27,549 bases of DNA from RBG-16-66-20 sp049651845 (GCA_049651845.1 JBASCW010000137.1:1-27549); one strand, 5' to 3'. Numbered from the stretch's first letter, positions 7,013-14,309 are shown. Notes: a model not told the origin generated them from the sequence alone. Numbers and translations are program-made.

Positions 7013-7891
7013 ATGCAAATCCGATCGCTCGCATTGTTCCTGATGATTGCCGTCTCATCGCCGGCGCAGGCTTACAGTTTTCTTACCGGCTATGAGGAGG
7101 CACCGAATCTCGCCGCGGCGCTCGAGCGCGTGAAGGCGCAGCCGCAGAAGCACGTGCTCGTGTACTTCGGCATGTCGGAGTTCTGCCCGCCGTGCAAGGA
7201 GGCGCGCGCGATCCTCAATAGCGAGCGCGTGCGCGCGGCCTGGCGGCCGAATTACGTCGTCGTCGGCATCGACCTGTTCGCGCCGACCAAGGAAGAGCGC
7301 GAGGTGATCGAGCAGGTGCGCGTCGCCTGGGCGCCGGTGCTGCTGTTCCTGGACGCGGGCGGCAAGCGCGTCGCCTACGCGCGGCAGCTGCGCAGCGAGC
7401 GCGACGCGCTGGCGATGAACGAGTTCGTCTCGAAACGCGAGTACGCGATGGGCGCGCTCGGCAAGTACTCGGAGAACCGCGACTTCGGCTTCACCCAGCT
7501 CGCCGCCGCGGGCTCGCAGCGCGTCGACGACCGGCCGCGCCTGCGCGACGTGACCTCGCAGCCGCACGAGCGCCTGCAGGGCGCGGCGCTGAACAAGCTC
7601 CTCATCGGCAAGCGCACGCTCAAGGAGAACCAGGACTGGTTCCTCACGCTGGGATTCGGCGAGCGCAAGCTGCTCGACATCGCGGGCGAGCGCAAGGACG
7701 GCCGCGGCCGGATGAAAGGCGTTGGCCAGTGGTACGTCACGCGCAAGGGCAAGCTGTGCCTGGAGATCGACATGCGCGGCGTGGACGAGAACTGGTGCCG
7801 CCACGTGTTCCGCGTCGGCGAGACCTACTACCTGTCGAAGGACCTGCGCCCCGACCGGCTCGTGCACCGCATGGCGGCCGCGGGCGGGTGA
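7013..7891 (+). CDS. Secreted thioredoxin-like protein with a C-terminal DUF995-like domain
   Basis: This 292-residue protein starts with a signal peptide (residues 1-20, cleavage after PAQA) behind an AGGAG at 7005-7009. Residues ~30-140 form a thioredoxin-like domain with a CPPC site (C58, C61) and a candidate cis-proline at P108 in AWAPV. A linker follows, then a second domain (about 185-290) with a GKxxLKENQDWF segment, GVGQWYVTRKGKLC and NWCRHVFRVGETYYL. The G-x-W...LC...WC pattern, with C249 and C262, resembles DUF995-type small periplasmic domains. It probably performs disulfide or redox work in the periplasm. It lies 70 bases before the cobW-type gene on the same strand. The DUF995 link is from memory and moderately uncertain. 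Confidence 0.75.
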   Translation: MQIRSLALFLMIAVSSPAQAYSFLTGYEEAPNLAAALERVKAQPQKHVLVYFGMSEFCPPCKEARAILNSERVRAAWRPNYVVVGIDLFAPTKEEREVIEQVRVAWAPVLLFLDAGGKRVAYARQLRSERDALAMNEFVSKREYAMGALGKYSENRDFGFTQLAAAGSQRVDDRPRLRDVTSQPHERLQGAALNKLLIGKRTLKENQDWFLTLGFGERKLLDIAGERKDGRGRMKGVGQWYVTRKGKLCLEIDMRGVDENWCRHVFRVGETYYLSKDLRPDRLVHRMAAAGG

Positions 7892-7900
7892 GCCTGCCCC

Positions 7901-7920
7901 GGCGCCCCTGGGGCGGCGCC
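7901..7920. terminator. GC-rich inverted repeat after the thioredoxin-like gene
   Basis: GGCGCC at 7901-7906 is repeated at 7915-7920 and is self-complementary, so the segment can form a six-base-pair stem with an eight-base loop; an alternative fold pairs GCCCC with GGGGC. No T run follows, so intrinsic termination is weak at best. It separates the thioredoxin-like gene from the -10-like element of the cobW-type gene. Confidence 0.3.
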
Positions 7921-7930
7921 CTGCTGGGGG

Positions 7931-7936
7931 TAGAAT
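7931..7936 (+). promoter_or_regulatory. -10-like TAGAAT upstream of the COG0523 gene
   Basis: TAGAAT stands out in a very GC-rich context 25 bases before the ATG at 7962. GAGAGGA at 7948-7954 is a good ribosome-binding site seven bases before that start. I found no clear -35 and, importantly, no AT-rich palindrome resembling a Zur box in 7892-7961. Confidence 0.4.
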
Positions 7937-7961
7937 CGCCCCCCTTCGAGAGGAAATCGCA

Positions 7962-8936
7962 ATGGAACAGGAACAGATGGTGCCCGTGACCATCCTCACC
8001 GGGTTTCTCGGCGCGGGCAAGACCACGCTGCTGAACCGGATATTGAAGGAGGACCACGGCAAGAAGATCGCGGTGATCGAGAACGAGTTCGGCGAGATCG
8101 GCGTCGACAGCGAGATCATCGAGAAGACGGACGAAAGTATCGTCGAGATGAACAACGGCTGCATCTGCTGCACCGTGCGCGGCGACCTGATCCGCATCCT
8201 CGGCACGCTCAAGGACAAGCGCTCGACGGGCGCGCTCGCCTTCGACCGCGTGATCATCGAGACCACCGGCATGGCCGACCCCGGCCCGGTGGCGCAGACC
8301 TTCTTCACCGACGAGGACATCGGCGGCTACTACCTGCTCGACTCGATCCTCACCGTGGTCGATGCGAAGCACGCCACGCAGCAGCTCGACGAATTCCGCG
8401 AGGCGCAGGAGCAGGTGGGATTTGCCGACCGCATCCTTCTCTCCAAGACCGATCTCACGCAGGAAGAGGAAAACCAGAAACTGATCAAGAGGATAAGAAC
8501 CATGAATCCGCGCGCCGAGGTGAAGAAGGTGCACTTCGGCGAGGTGCCGATCGAGGAGGTGCTCGACATCCGCGGCTTCAACCTGAACGCGATCCTCGAG
8601 CTCGACCCGGAGTTCCTCGCCGACACGCACCACGACCACCACGACGAGGTCGAGTCCTTCGTGTTCCGCTCCGACAAGGCCTTCGACGGCGACAAGCTCG
8701 AGCAGTTCCTCTCCGGCATGATCCAGGTCTACGGCCCGGACCTGCTGCGCTACAAGGGCGTGCTGTGGATGAAGGGCAACCCGCGCCGCGTCGTGTTCCA
8801 GGGCGTGCACATGATGATGGGCGGCGACATGGGCAAGCCCTGGGGCAAGGACAAGAAGCAGTCGGTGATGGTGTTCATCGGCAAGAAGCTGCCCAGGGAC
8901 CTGTTCCTCGCCGGCCTGAACGAGTGCCTCGCCTGA
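7962..8936 (+). CDS. COG0523 (CobW/ZNG/YeiR-like) metal-chaperone GTPase
   Basis: This 324-residue G3E GTPase has a Walker A at 14-22 (GFLGAGKTT), the diagnostic metal-binding CXCC motif at 67-70 (GCICC), an ETTGMADP switch and an SKTD nucleotide-specificity motif. It also has a short His-rich stretch (DTHHDHHDE, about 223-231) before the C-terminal CobW_C domain. COG0523 proteins deliver or allocate metals; many are induced by zinc starvation, others serve cobalt or nitrile hydratase. No cobalamin or nitrile hydratase genes are here. The ABC/DUF3299 genes that follow after four bases favour a zinc- or related-metal role. The start is set by GAGAGGA seven bases upstream; the open frame extends further but without a site. 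Confidence 0.92.
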   Translation: MEQEQMVPVTILTGFLGAGKTTLLNRILKEDHGKKIAVIENEFGEIGVDSEIIEKTDESIVEMNNGCICCTVRGDLIRILGTLKDKRSTGALAFDRVIIETTGMADPGPVAQTFFTDEDIGGYYLLDSILTVVDAKHATQQLDEFREAQEQVGFADRILLSKTDLTQEEENQKLIKRIRTMNPRAEVKKVHFGEVPIEEVLDIRGFNLNAILELDPEFLADTHHDHHDEVESFVFRSDKAFDGDKLEQFLSGMIQVYGPDLLRYKGVLWMKGNPRRVVFQGVHMMMGGDMGKPWGKDKKQSVMVFIGKKLPRDLFLAGLNECLA

Positions 8937-8940
8937 GCTG

Positions 8941-9567
8941 ATGCTCCGGCTCTCGGGGATCCGCCAGCGCTACGGAGCGAAGCAGGCGCTCGCGCTGCAG
9001 CGCTTCGAAGCCGCCGCCGGCGAGCACTGGCTGGTGCTCGGCGCCTCGGGCAGCGGCAAGACCACGCTGCTGAACCTGCTGGCCGGGTTGCTCGCGCCGA
9101 GCGAGGGCGAAGTGGTGGTCGCCGGGCAGCCGCTCGGCGCCCTGCGCGGTGCCGCGCTCGACCACTGGCGCGGCCGCACGGTCGGCATCGTGCCGCAGAA
9201 GCTGCACCTGGTGCCGAGCCTGAACGTCCTGCAGAACCTGATGCTGGCTCCCTATCTGGCGGGACTGCCGCCGGATGAGTCGCGCGCACTGGGGCTGCTC
9301 GAGAGCTTGTCCCTGAAGGACAAGGCGGGCGAACGGCCGCACCAGTTGTCCCACGGCCAGGCCCAGCGCGCGGCGATCGCGCGCGCGGTGATGAACCGGC
9401 CGAAGCTGCTGCTCGCAGACGAGCCGACCGCCAATCTCGACGATGTCAATTGCGCTGCCGCTCTCGAGCTCCTCGAAGGCCAGTCCCGGGAGTGCGGCGC
9501 GACCTTGATCGTGGCCACGCACGATCAACGCGCGAGGCAGGGCTTCGAGAAGCGGCTCGAGCTATGA
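8941..9567 (+). CDS. ABC transporter ATP-binding protein, LolD/MacB-like
   Basis: This 208-residue ATPase has Walker A GASGSGKTT (34-42), the ABC signature LSHGQ (136-140) and Walker B LLLADEP (156-162) followed by the D-loop. It belongs to the LolD/MacB/FtsE group, whose partners are FtsX-fold permeases that act mechanically on periplasmic or lipoprotein substrates. It starts four bases after the COG0523 stop and overlaps the permease gene by four bases (ATGA). From memory, Pseudomonas aeruginosa PA4063-PA4066 has the same ATPase-permease-DUF3299 set with a small protein and is zinc-responsive; that parallel supports metal-linked expression here but not a defined substrate. Confidence 0.93.
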   Translation: MLRLSGIRQRYGAKQALALQRFEAAAGEHWLVLGASGSGKTTLLNLLAGLLAPSEGEVVVAGQPLGALRGAALDHWRGRTVGIVPQKLHLVPSLNVLQNLMLAPYLAGLPPDESRALGLLESLSLKDKAGERPHQLSHGQAQRAAIARAVMNRPKLLLADEPTANLDDVNCAAALELLEGQSRECGATLIVATHDQRARQGFEKRLEL

Positions 9568-10775
9568 ACCTTGCGACGCTCAGCTTCGCCTACCTGCGCG
9601 CGCGGCCGCTCGCCACGGCGCTCAACCTGCTGCTGCTCGCGCTCGGCATCGCCACCATCGCGCTGCTGCTGCTCGCCACCGCGCAGCTCGAAGCGCGCAT
9701 GGGTCGCGACGCGCGCGGCATCGACCTGGTGGTCGGCGCCAAGGGCAGCCCGATGCAGCTCGTGCTCTCGGCGGTGTTCCACCTCGATGCGCCGACCGGC
9801 AACATTCCGCTTGCCGACGCAACGGCGCTGGCGAAGAACCGCGCGGTGAAGAAGGCCATTCCGCTCGCGCTCGGCGACAGCTACCGGGGCTTTCGCATCG
9901 TCGGCACCAACCACGACTACCCGGCGCACTACGGCGCGCGCCCCGGCCAGGGCAGGCTCTGGCAGGCGCCGCTCGAGGCGGTGCTGGGCGCCGACGTGGC
10001 CGCGCAATCCGGACTCGCGGCCGGCGCGACCTTCGCCGGCGCGCATGGCCTGGACGGCGGCAGCGACCTGCACGAGAGCGCGCCCTACAGGGTCGTCGGC
10101 GTGCTCGAGCGCAGCGGCAGCGTGCTCGACCGGCTGGTGCTCACGAGCGTCGAATCGGTCTGGGCGGTGCACCGCCACGGCGAACCCGGCGAGGATCCGG
10201 CCAGGCTGCTCGCGGAGATGGACGAGGAAGAAAAGGAGCTGACCGCACTGCTCATCCAGTACGCGTCGCCCCTCGCCGCGGCGTTGTTCCCGCGGCAGGT
10301 GAACGCCAGCACCAGCATGCAGGCGGCGTCGCCGGCGTACGAAAGCGCAAGGCTGTTCAGCATGATCGGGGTCGGCGTGGACGTGCTGCGCGCCTTCGGC
10401 CTGGTGCTGGTCTTCGCCGCCGGGCTCTCGGTGTTCATCGCGCTGCTGAACGCGCTCGAGGAGCGCCGCTACGATCTTGCGGTGATGCGCATGCTGGGCG
10501 CCAGCCGTGGCCGGCTCATGGGCCTGATGCTCGTCGAGGGCGGAGCGCTCGCGCTGGCGGGTGGCGTCGCCGGCATCGCGCTCGGCCATGTGCTGACCGA
10601 AGCGCTCGGGCACGCGCTCGGCCAGGCCAGGCAGACGGCGGTGACCGGCTGGAGCTGGCATCCGGGCGAAGCCTGGCTGCTCGGGCTCGCGCTTGCCGTG
10701 GGCCTGGCGGCCGCGCTGCTGCCCGCGTGGCGCGCCTACCGCGCTGACGTGGCGCCTGTCCTGGCGGAAGGATGA
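9564..10775 (+). CDS. FtsX-fold ABC permease, MacB/LolC-like
   Basis: This 403-residue membrane protein has one N-terminal transmembrane helix (about 12-40), a large periplasmic domain (about 40-265), then two close helices (about 275-300 and 330-355) and a last one near 370-393. That is the 1+3 topology of MacB/LolCE/FtsX permeases. The conserved cytoplasmic loop EERRYDLAVMRMLGASRGRL between helices 2 and 3 is the coupling element to the ATPase. The ATG overlaps the ATPase stop. The periplasmic domain should engage a soluble or lipoprotein partner; the DUF3299 protein downstream is the obvious candidate. Substrate unknown. Confidence 0.9.
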   Translation: MNLATLSFAYLRARPLATALNLLLLALGIATIALLLLATAQLEARMGRDARGIDLVVGAKGSPMQLVLSAVFHLDAPTGNIPLADATALAKNRAVKKAIPLALGDSYRGFRIVGTNHDYPAHYGARPGQGRLWQAPLEAVLGADVAAQSGLAAGATFAGAHGLDGGSDLHESAPYRVVGVLERSGSVLDRLVLTSVESVWAVHRHGEPGEDPARLLAEMDEEEKELTALLIQYASPLAAALFPRQVNASTSMQAASPAYESARLFSMIGVGVDVLRAFGLVLVFAAGLSVFIALLNALEERRYDLAVMRMLGASRGRLMGLMLVEGGALALAGGVAGIALGHVLTEALGHALGQARQTAVTGWSWHPGEAWLLGLALAVGLAAALLPAWRAYRADVAPVLAEG

Positions 10776-10787
10776 CGGGGAGGAAAC

Positions 10788-11030
10788 ATGAAGACCCTGC
10801 TTGTGGTTGCCGGTATTGCACTGCCGTTGCTGGTGCTCGGTCAGTCGGACAAGATCAACAAGAAGGCGAACGAGGACATTGCCGCCCATCGCGCCATCGC
10901 CGCAGCGCATGAAAGGGCCGCCAGGTGCCTGGAGTCCGGCAAGCCGGAGAAGGAGTGCCACGCCCACCTCGCGACGGAATGCAAGGCCATCGCGATCGGC
11001 AAATACTGCGGCATGAAGCATCGCCATTGA
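10788..11030 (+). CDS. Small secreted Cys/His-rich protein
   Basis: This 80-residue protein has a hydrophobic signal-like N-terminus (MKTLLVVAGIALPLLVLGQS). The mature part is rich in potential metal ligands: H34, H41, C47, C57, H58, H60, C65, C74, H78 and H80, ending KHRH. It lies 12 bases after the permease behind a GGGGAGGAAAC ribosome-binding site, so it is part of the ABC operon. I do not recognise a named family. By position it matches the small His-rich protein that accompanies similar ABC/DUF3299 operons in other proteobacteria. A periplasmic metal-binding or redox-active peptide is the inference; four cysteines could instead make two disulfides. Confidence 0.8.
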   Translation: MKTLLVVAGIALPLLVLGQSDKINKKANEDIAAHRAIAAAHERAARCLESGKPEKECHAHLATECKAIAIGKYCGMKHRH

Positions 11031-11051
11031 GTGAAGGCGAGCCATCAGGGG

Positions 11052-11057
11052 TAAAAT
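11052..11057 (+). promoter_or_regulatory. -10-like TAAAAT, seven bases before the DUF3299 start
   Basis: TAAAAT at 11052-11057 stands out in GC-rich sequence and ends seven bases before the ATG at 11065. The start lacks a Shine-Dalgarno. If used, transcription would begin at or next to the A of the start codon, giving a leaderless mRNA for DUF3299 in addition to operon read-through. Confidence 0.45.
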
Positions 11058-11064
11058 CGGCGCC

Positions 11065-11532
11065 ATGAGAGTTGCGATCCTGCTAGCTGCCCTGCTGCTC
11101 GCGCCCGGCCTCCAGGCGCAGAGCAGGTTCTCGCAGCCGCCGCAGGGGCAACCGGTCGCGCCGTTGCCCGAACGCAAGGGCGTGGTGTCCTGGAAGCTGC
11201 TCGCGCAGGTGGAGCTCGTCAAGGTGAAGGACCGCTACCAGCCGCAGTTCTCCGACGGCGTCGCCGCGCTGAACGCGAAGGAAGTGAAGGTGCAGGGCTT
11301 CATGATGCCGCTCGAGATGGGCGACAAGCAGTCGCATTTCATCCTCGCCGCCACGCCGCAGGACTGCGCCTTCTGCATGCCGGGCGGCCCCGAGAGCCTG
11401 GTCGAGGTGAAGTCCAGGCAGCCGATCGCCTATGGCGCCGCGCCGGTGGTGCTCTCGGGCAAGCTCGCCGTGCTCAAGGACGACCCGACCGGCGTGTTCT
11501 ACCGGCTCACCGACGCCGTTCCGGTCAAGTAG
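11065..11532 (+). CDS. DUF3299 periplasmic protein
   Basis: This 155-residue protein has a signal peptide (about 1-18, cleavage near LQA-QS). The body shows the DUF3299 signature: an early VSWKLLAQVEL segment, VQGFMMPLE, then FILAATPQDCAFCMPGGPESLVEV with C101 and C104. DUF3299 proteins are small, probably OB-like periplasmic proteins of unknown biochemistry that are often encoded beside LolD/FtsX-type ABC genes. The CxxC could bind a metal or cycle redox. It closes the plus-strand arm and its stop is only six bases from the stop of the opposing TonB receptor gene. Confidence 0.86.
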   Translation: MRVAILLAALLLAPGLQAQSRFSQPPQGQPVAPLPERKGVVSWKLLAQVELVKVKDRYQPQFSDGVAALNAKEVKVQGFMMPLEMGDKQSHFILAATPQDCAFCMPGGPESLVEVKSRQPIAYGAAPVVLSGKLAVLKDDPTGVFYRLTDAVPVK

Positions 11533-11538
11533 GCCTCC

Positions 11539-13551
11539 CTAGAAACTCGCGCGCAACCCCGCGACGATCGAGCGCCCGGGCAACGGCGCGAAATCCTTGA
11601 TGAACGAGGTGTGCACGCGCATGTCGTCGTCGAGCAGATTGTTGCCGCGCAGAAAGAGCGTCGTCGTGACCTTGCCCGAGACCTTGATCGCGTACTCGAG
11701 GCCGGCGTCCAGTCGCGTGTAGCCGGGCGTCTCGGTTTCGAGCATGGCGACGCGGTCCTGGCGGAACACGCGCAGCAGCAGGCCCCAGGCGACCCAGGGC
11801 CCCTGCTTGTAGTCGGCCTCGAAGCCCAGGCGCGCGGGCGAGATGCGCGGCAGGTTGCCGCCGCCGCCCGTGAGCTTGCCGTCGGCGCGGTCGCCGAAGA
11901 GGCGCGCGCCGAATCCCTCGGGCGCGGGGCGATAGCTGATCTCGGCCTCAATGCCGCGAAAGCGCGCCTCGGCCTGCGCAAAGTTGACCAGCAGGAACTC
12001 GCCGGCAGGGTCGAGCGTGCCGGCGTCGTCGACGCGGTCGGCGATGCCGTCGCCGTCCTGGTCCGCGCTCGCGGCAAAGATGTAGTCCTTGATCCTGTTC
12101 TGGAATACGCCGAGCTTGCCGCGCCAGGCGCCCAGGGTCTTGCGCAGGCCGAGGTCGATGTTGCGCGATTTTTCCTTGTTCAGTGTCGGGTCGCCCACCT
12201 CGAAGCTCGCGGTGGCGACGTGCGCGCCGTTCGAGTACAGCTCCTCGATCGAGGGCGCGCGTTGCGCCGAGGCAAGGTTGAGCGCGAGCGCGTAGCCCGG
12301 CGTGAACTTCCAGATTGCGCCCGCCGAATAGCTCGCGAGCGAGATGCTGCGGCTGGGGTTCGGGTCGTCAGGGCTGAGCTTTTCCTTGCCGCCGCGCGCG
12401 CCAAGCTCGAAGTGCAAGTCGCGCCAGGCGAAATCCTCGACGAGGAACAGGCCCTGCGAGCGCTGCCGCGTGCGCGGGATGATCGCCTCCTCGCCGAGCG
12501 CCGACACGTCCTTCTTCTCTAGCTGGAGGCCGAGCACGCCGGTCCAGCCCGCGAGCGGCGCGTGCGTGAGCTCGAGGCGGCCTTCCCTGCCGTCGTTCTT
12601 GAAGATCGTGCCGACTTCGCCCGTGGACTCGATCTCCGCGTGCTCATAGCGGCTGTCGCGCAGCTTCGCGCGCAGGCGCGTGAAGCCGGGTAGCGGATCG
12701 AGCAGCTCGCCGGCAATGTCGCTGCGGTGCTGGCGCATGTCGATGCGCGCGGCCTCCGGCGTGGGAATGCCGTACTGGCTGTTCAGCTTCTGATAGCTCG
12801 CCCCGAGAAAACCGCGGTCGCCGACCCAGGAGCCGCCCAGCGAAAAGCCGTCGGAATCCGTGGCGCTGTTCGGCAGGCGGCCGCGCACGCTCGCCGGGTC
12901 GGACGGGGTCTGCGATCCCGGAATGCTGTAGTCCCCCGTCTTGCGCTTGTAGCCGTCGAGGTGCCAGGCGAAGCCGCCGGTGCCGCCATCGAGCTGGAAC
13001 ACGCCGGCGCCTTCGCGCGTGCCGCTCGCGCCGCGCAGCTCGGCGCTGCCGTAGAAGCCTTCCTGGCGCGATTCCGGGATGCGGTTGGTGACGACGTTGA
13101 CCACGCCGCCGCTCGCGCCCGAGCCGTAGAGCAGCGTGGCAGGCCCGCGCAGCACCTCGATCTGGCGCGCGCTGATGGGCTCGCCCGTGGCCTGGTGGTC
13201 CGGGCTGATGGTGGAGAGGTCGGAGGTGCCCATGGCGCCGTCCATCACCCGGATGCGCGGCCCGTCCAGGCCGCGGATGATGGGCCGGCCGGATCCCGGC
13301 CCGAAGGAGCTCGACTGCACGCCGGGCTCGGTGCCGAGCGTGTCGCCGAGCGAGGTTGACTGCCGGCGCTGCAGCCGCTCGCCGCGCAGCACGCTCGCCG
13401 GCTGCGCCATCTCGAGGTCGCTGTGGCCGGCGAACGGCGAAGCGCGCACCTCGATCGCGTCCAGCACCGGTTCCTTCTTCTCCTGCGCGCCCGCATGGCC
13501 CGCGGCAAAGAGCGCCGCGCATGCCGCGGCGAAGATTCGCTTGTTCTGCAT
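11539..13551 (-). CDS. TonB-dependent outer-membrane receptor, ZnuD-like
   Basis: This 670-residue receptor has a signal peptide (MQNKRIFAAACAALFAAGHAGA), a plug domain starting around DAIEVRASPF with RPIIRGLDGPRIRVMDG and a QIEVLRGPATLLYGSGASGGVVNVV block, and a 22-strand barrel ending in the terminal Phe of IVAGLRASF. The SPDHQ segment and the TSFIKDFAPLPGR ending resemble ZnuD-type zinc receptors as I remember them. The His-rich loops of Neisseria ZnuD are absent; a DQDGDGIADRVD calcium-type loop lies near residue 510. I chose the ATG at 13551 behind AGGAAAG; an in-frame ATG at 13578 would add nine residues before the signal peptide. Copper, siderophore or other ligands remain possible. 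Confidence 0.9.
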   Translation of the reverse strand: MQNKRIFAAACAALFAAGHAGAQEKKEPVLDAIEVRASPFAGHSDLEMAQPASVLRGERLQRRQSTSLGDTLGTEPGVQSSSFGPGSGRPIIRGLDGPRIRVMDGAMGTSDLSTISPDHQATGEPISARQIEVLRGPATLLYGSGASGGVVNVVTNRIPESRQEGFYGSAELRGASGTREGAGVFQLDGGTGGFAWHLDGYKRKTGDYSIPGSQTPSDPASVRGRLPNSATDSDGFSLGGSWVGDRGFLGASYQKLNSQYGIPTPEAARIDMRQHRSDIAGELLDPLPGFTRLRAKLRDSRYEHAEIESTGEVGTIFKNDGREGRLELTHAPLAGWTGVLGLQLEKKDVSALGEEAIIPRTRQRSQGLFLVEDFAWRDLHFELGARGGKEKLSPDDPNPSRSISLASYSAGAIWKFTPGYALALNLASAQRAPSIEELYSNGAHVATASFEVGDPTLNKEKSRNIDLGLRKTLGAWRGKLGVFQNRIKDYIFAASADQDGDGIADRVDDAGTLDPAGEFLLVNFAQAEARFRGIEAEISYRPAPEGFGARLFGDRADGKLTGGGGNLPRISPARLGFEADYKQGPWVAWGLLLRVFRQDRVAMLETETPGYTRLDAGLEYAIKVSGKVTTTLFLRGNNLLDDDMRVHTSFIKDFAPLPGRSIVAGLRASF

Positions 13552-13581
13552 GGTTCTCTTTCCTGAAAGCACTTGCAATGC

Positions 13582-13606
13582 GACCGCGGCGCCGGGGCGC
13601 GCGGTC
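13582..13606. other. Strong hairpin between the DUF2946-like gene and the TonB receptor gene
   Basis: GACCGCG at 13582-13588 pairs perfectly with CGCGGTC at 13600-13606, and CGCC (13590-13593) can pair inside with GGCG (13596-13599), leaving one bulged G. On the transcribed minus strand no U run follows, so a simple terminator is unlikely. It may be a processing or attenuation element that sets receptor levels relative to the upstream genes. Confidence 0.4.
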
Positions 13607-13627
13607 TCCCGATCGCGACTGGAAGGC

Positions 13628-13942
13628 TTAGGCGGAGAGGGGCGGAGCGCGCGAATCGAAGCCGACTCGCGTTACAGCGGGGGCGTTCTGGAAACTCCCG
13701 AAAAACTCATCGAACGCTCGCAAGGCCACCGCTTGCGCGGCATCGCCAACGCCGAGGGCGTGTACGAGTGTGCCGAACGCGGCGCAGACGTTGTCGCCGT
13801 GATCCAGCGCCGGCGCATCGCCATCGCGCTCCGCGGCCAGCGCCAGCTCGTGCTCGGCGTGCCCGAGGCCGTGCAGCATCGCGGCGTGCTGCGAGAACAG
13901 CAACGCGACAACGAGCAACAGGTAACGGAGCGTCCGGGTCAT
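13628..13942 (-). CDS. DUF2946-like small secreted His-containing protein
   Basis: This 104-residue protein has a hydrophobic N-terminus (MTRTLRYLLLVVALLFSQ) followed directly by a His cluster (H19, H24, H28, H31 in SQHAAMLHGLGHAEHE), one Cys near 52 and a C-terminal FDSRAPP. The last is a signature I associate with DUF2946 and related small proteins found next to copper or other metal TonB receptors. It starts nine bases after the CWC gene and lies 76 bases before the receptor gene, so it is probably in the same operon. A periplasmic metal-binding role is inferred. The family match is from memory of the ending and general layout. Confidence 0.72.
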   Translation of the reverse strand: MTRTLRYLLLVVALLFSQHAAMLHGLGHAEHELALAAERDGDAPALDHGDNVCAAFGTLVHALGVGDAAQAVALRAFDEFFGSFQNAPAVTRVGFDSRAPPLSA

Positions 13943-13951
13943 GTCAGCGTG

Positions 13952-14137
13952 TCAACTCTTGGTCGAGTTTACACGGCCGGTCAAGCACCGGGGGCAGAGG
14001 CAGCCGCGGCCCGGCGTCGGTTCGATCGCGGGCAGCGCCGCGCACCAGCACGGCTCCTCGCCCGTTTTCATGCCGCAGCTGAACGCGGCGCGGCAGGCCG
14101 CGCAGCGCGACTCAGGCGCGCTGGTCTTCGCGTCCAT
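13952..14137 (-). CDS. Cysteine-rich CWC family protein
   Basis: From the ATG at 14137 this is a 61-residue protein with eight cysteines at 12, 15, 21, 30, 32, 46, 48 and 51, including CxxC, the CWC triplet and CLCPRCL. That matches the small cysteine-rich CWC family. It has no signal peptide, so it should be cytoplasmic, most likely a zinc-binding fold. An alternative ATG at 14152 would add five residues. It overlaps the anti-sigma gene by 26 bases, so the two are translationally linked. Function of the family is unknown; proximity to a zinc-finger anti-sigma factor suggests metal sensing or buffering. Confidence 0.83.
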   Translation of the reverse strand: MDAKTSAPESRCAACRAAFSCGMKTGEEPCWCAALPAIEPTPGRGCLCPRCLTGRVNSTKS

Positions 14138-14309
14138 CCCGGGAGAGAGCATGCACGGCCTGGCGCAGGAAGCGGAACTGCCGGCCCACGTTGCGGCAGC
14201 CCGTGCACATCGCCAGGTGCACGCGCAGCGCCACGCGCTCGCCGAAAGCGAGCTGGCGATCCTGCTCCTGCGAGAGCAGGCGGGCGGTTTCCTTGCAGCT
14301 GAGCATCAT
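14112..14309 (-). CDS. Short soluble zf-HC2 zinc-finger anti-sigma factor
   Basis: This 65-residue protein consists of little more than a zf-HC2 motif: C5 in LSCKETA and H31-X3-C35-X2-C38 in HLAMCTGC, with helical arms. It has no transmembrane segment, unlike RseA-type anti-sigmas, so it would act as a soluble ZAS-type regulator sensitive to zinc or thiol state. The ATG at 14309 overlaps the sigma-factor stop by four bases, and its 3' end overlaps the CWC gene. The frame is open 22 codons further upstream, but that part lies inside the sigma gene. Binding to the adjacent ECF sigma is inferred from the universal gene pairing. Confidence 0.86.
   Translation of the reverse strand: MMLSCKETARLLSQEQDRQLAFGERVALRVHLAMCTGCRNVGRQFRFLRQAVHALSRDGREDQRA

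Noticed and set aside
7892..7961. Zur-box in front of the COG0523 gene
   Set aside because: No AT-rich palindrome of the Zur type is present, only a GC-rich inverted repeat and TAGAAT; regulation through this gap may be read-through or another factor.
7055..8320. A 421-codon minus-strand frame opposite the thioredoxin-like and COG0523 genes
   Set aside because: It crosses two genes with clear signal peptide, CPPC, Walker A and CXCC motifs; it is a shadow.
9525..11222. A 565-codon open frame on the minus strand across the ABC permease and the small peptide gene
   Set aside because: The composition is a typical high-GC antisense shadow (His/Arg/Gln-rich) and it spans several real genes with clear family motifs.
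13552..13578. Upstream in-frame ATG for the TonB receptor gene at 13578
   Set aside because: It would add nine residues ahead of a good signal peptide, while the ATG at 13551 has AGGAAAG at proper spacing.
13136..14302. A 388-codon plus-strand frame antisense to the receptor, DUF2946-like, CWC and anti-sigma genes
   Set aside because: No conserved domain, and four recognisable minus-strand proteins occupy the same bases.
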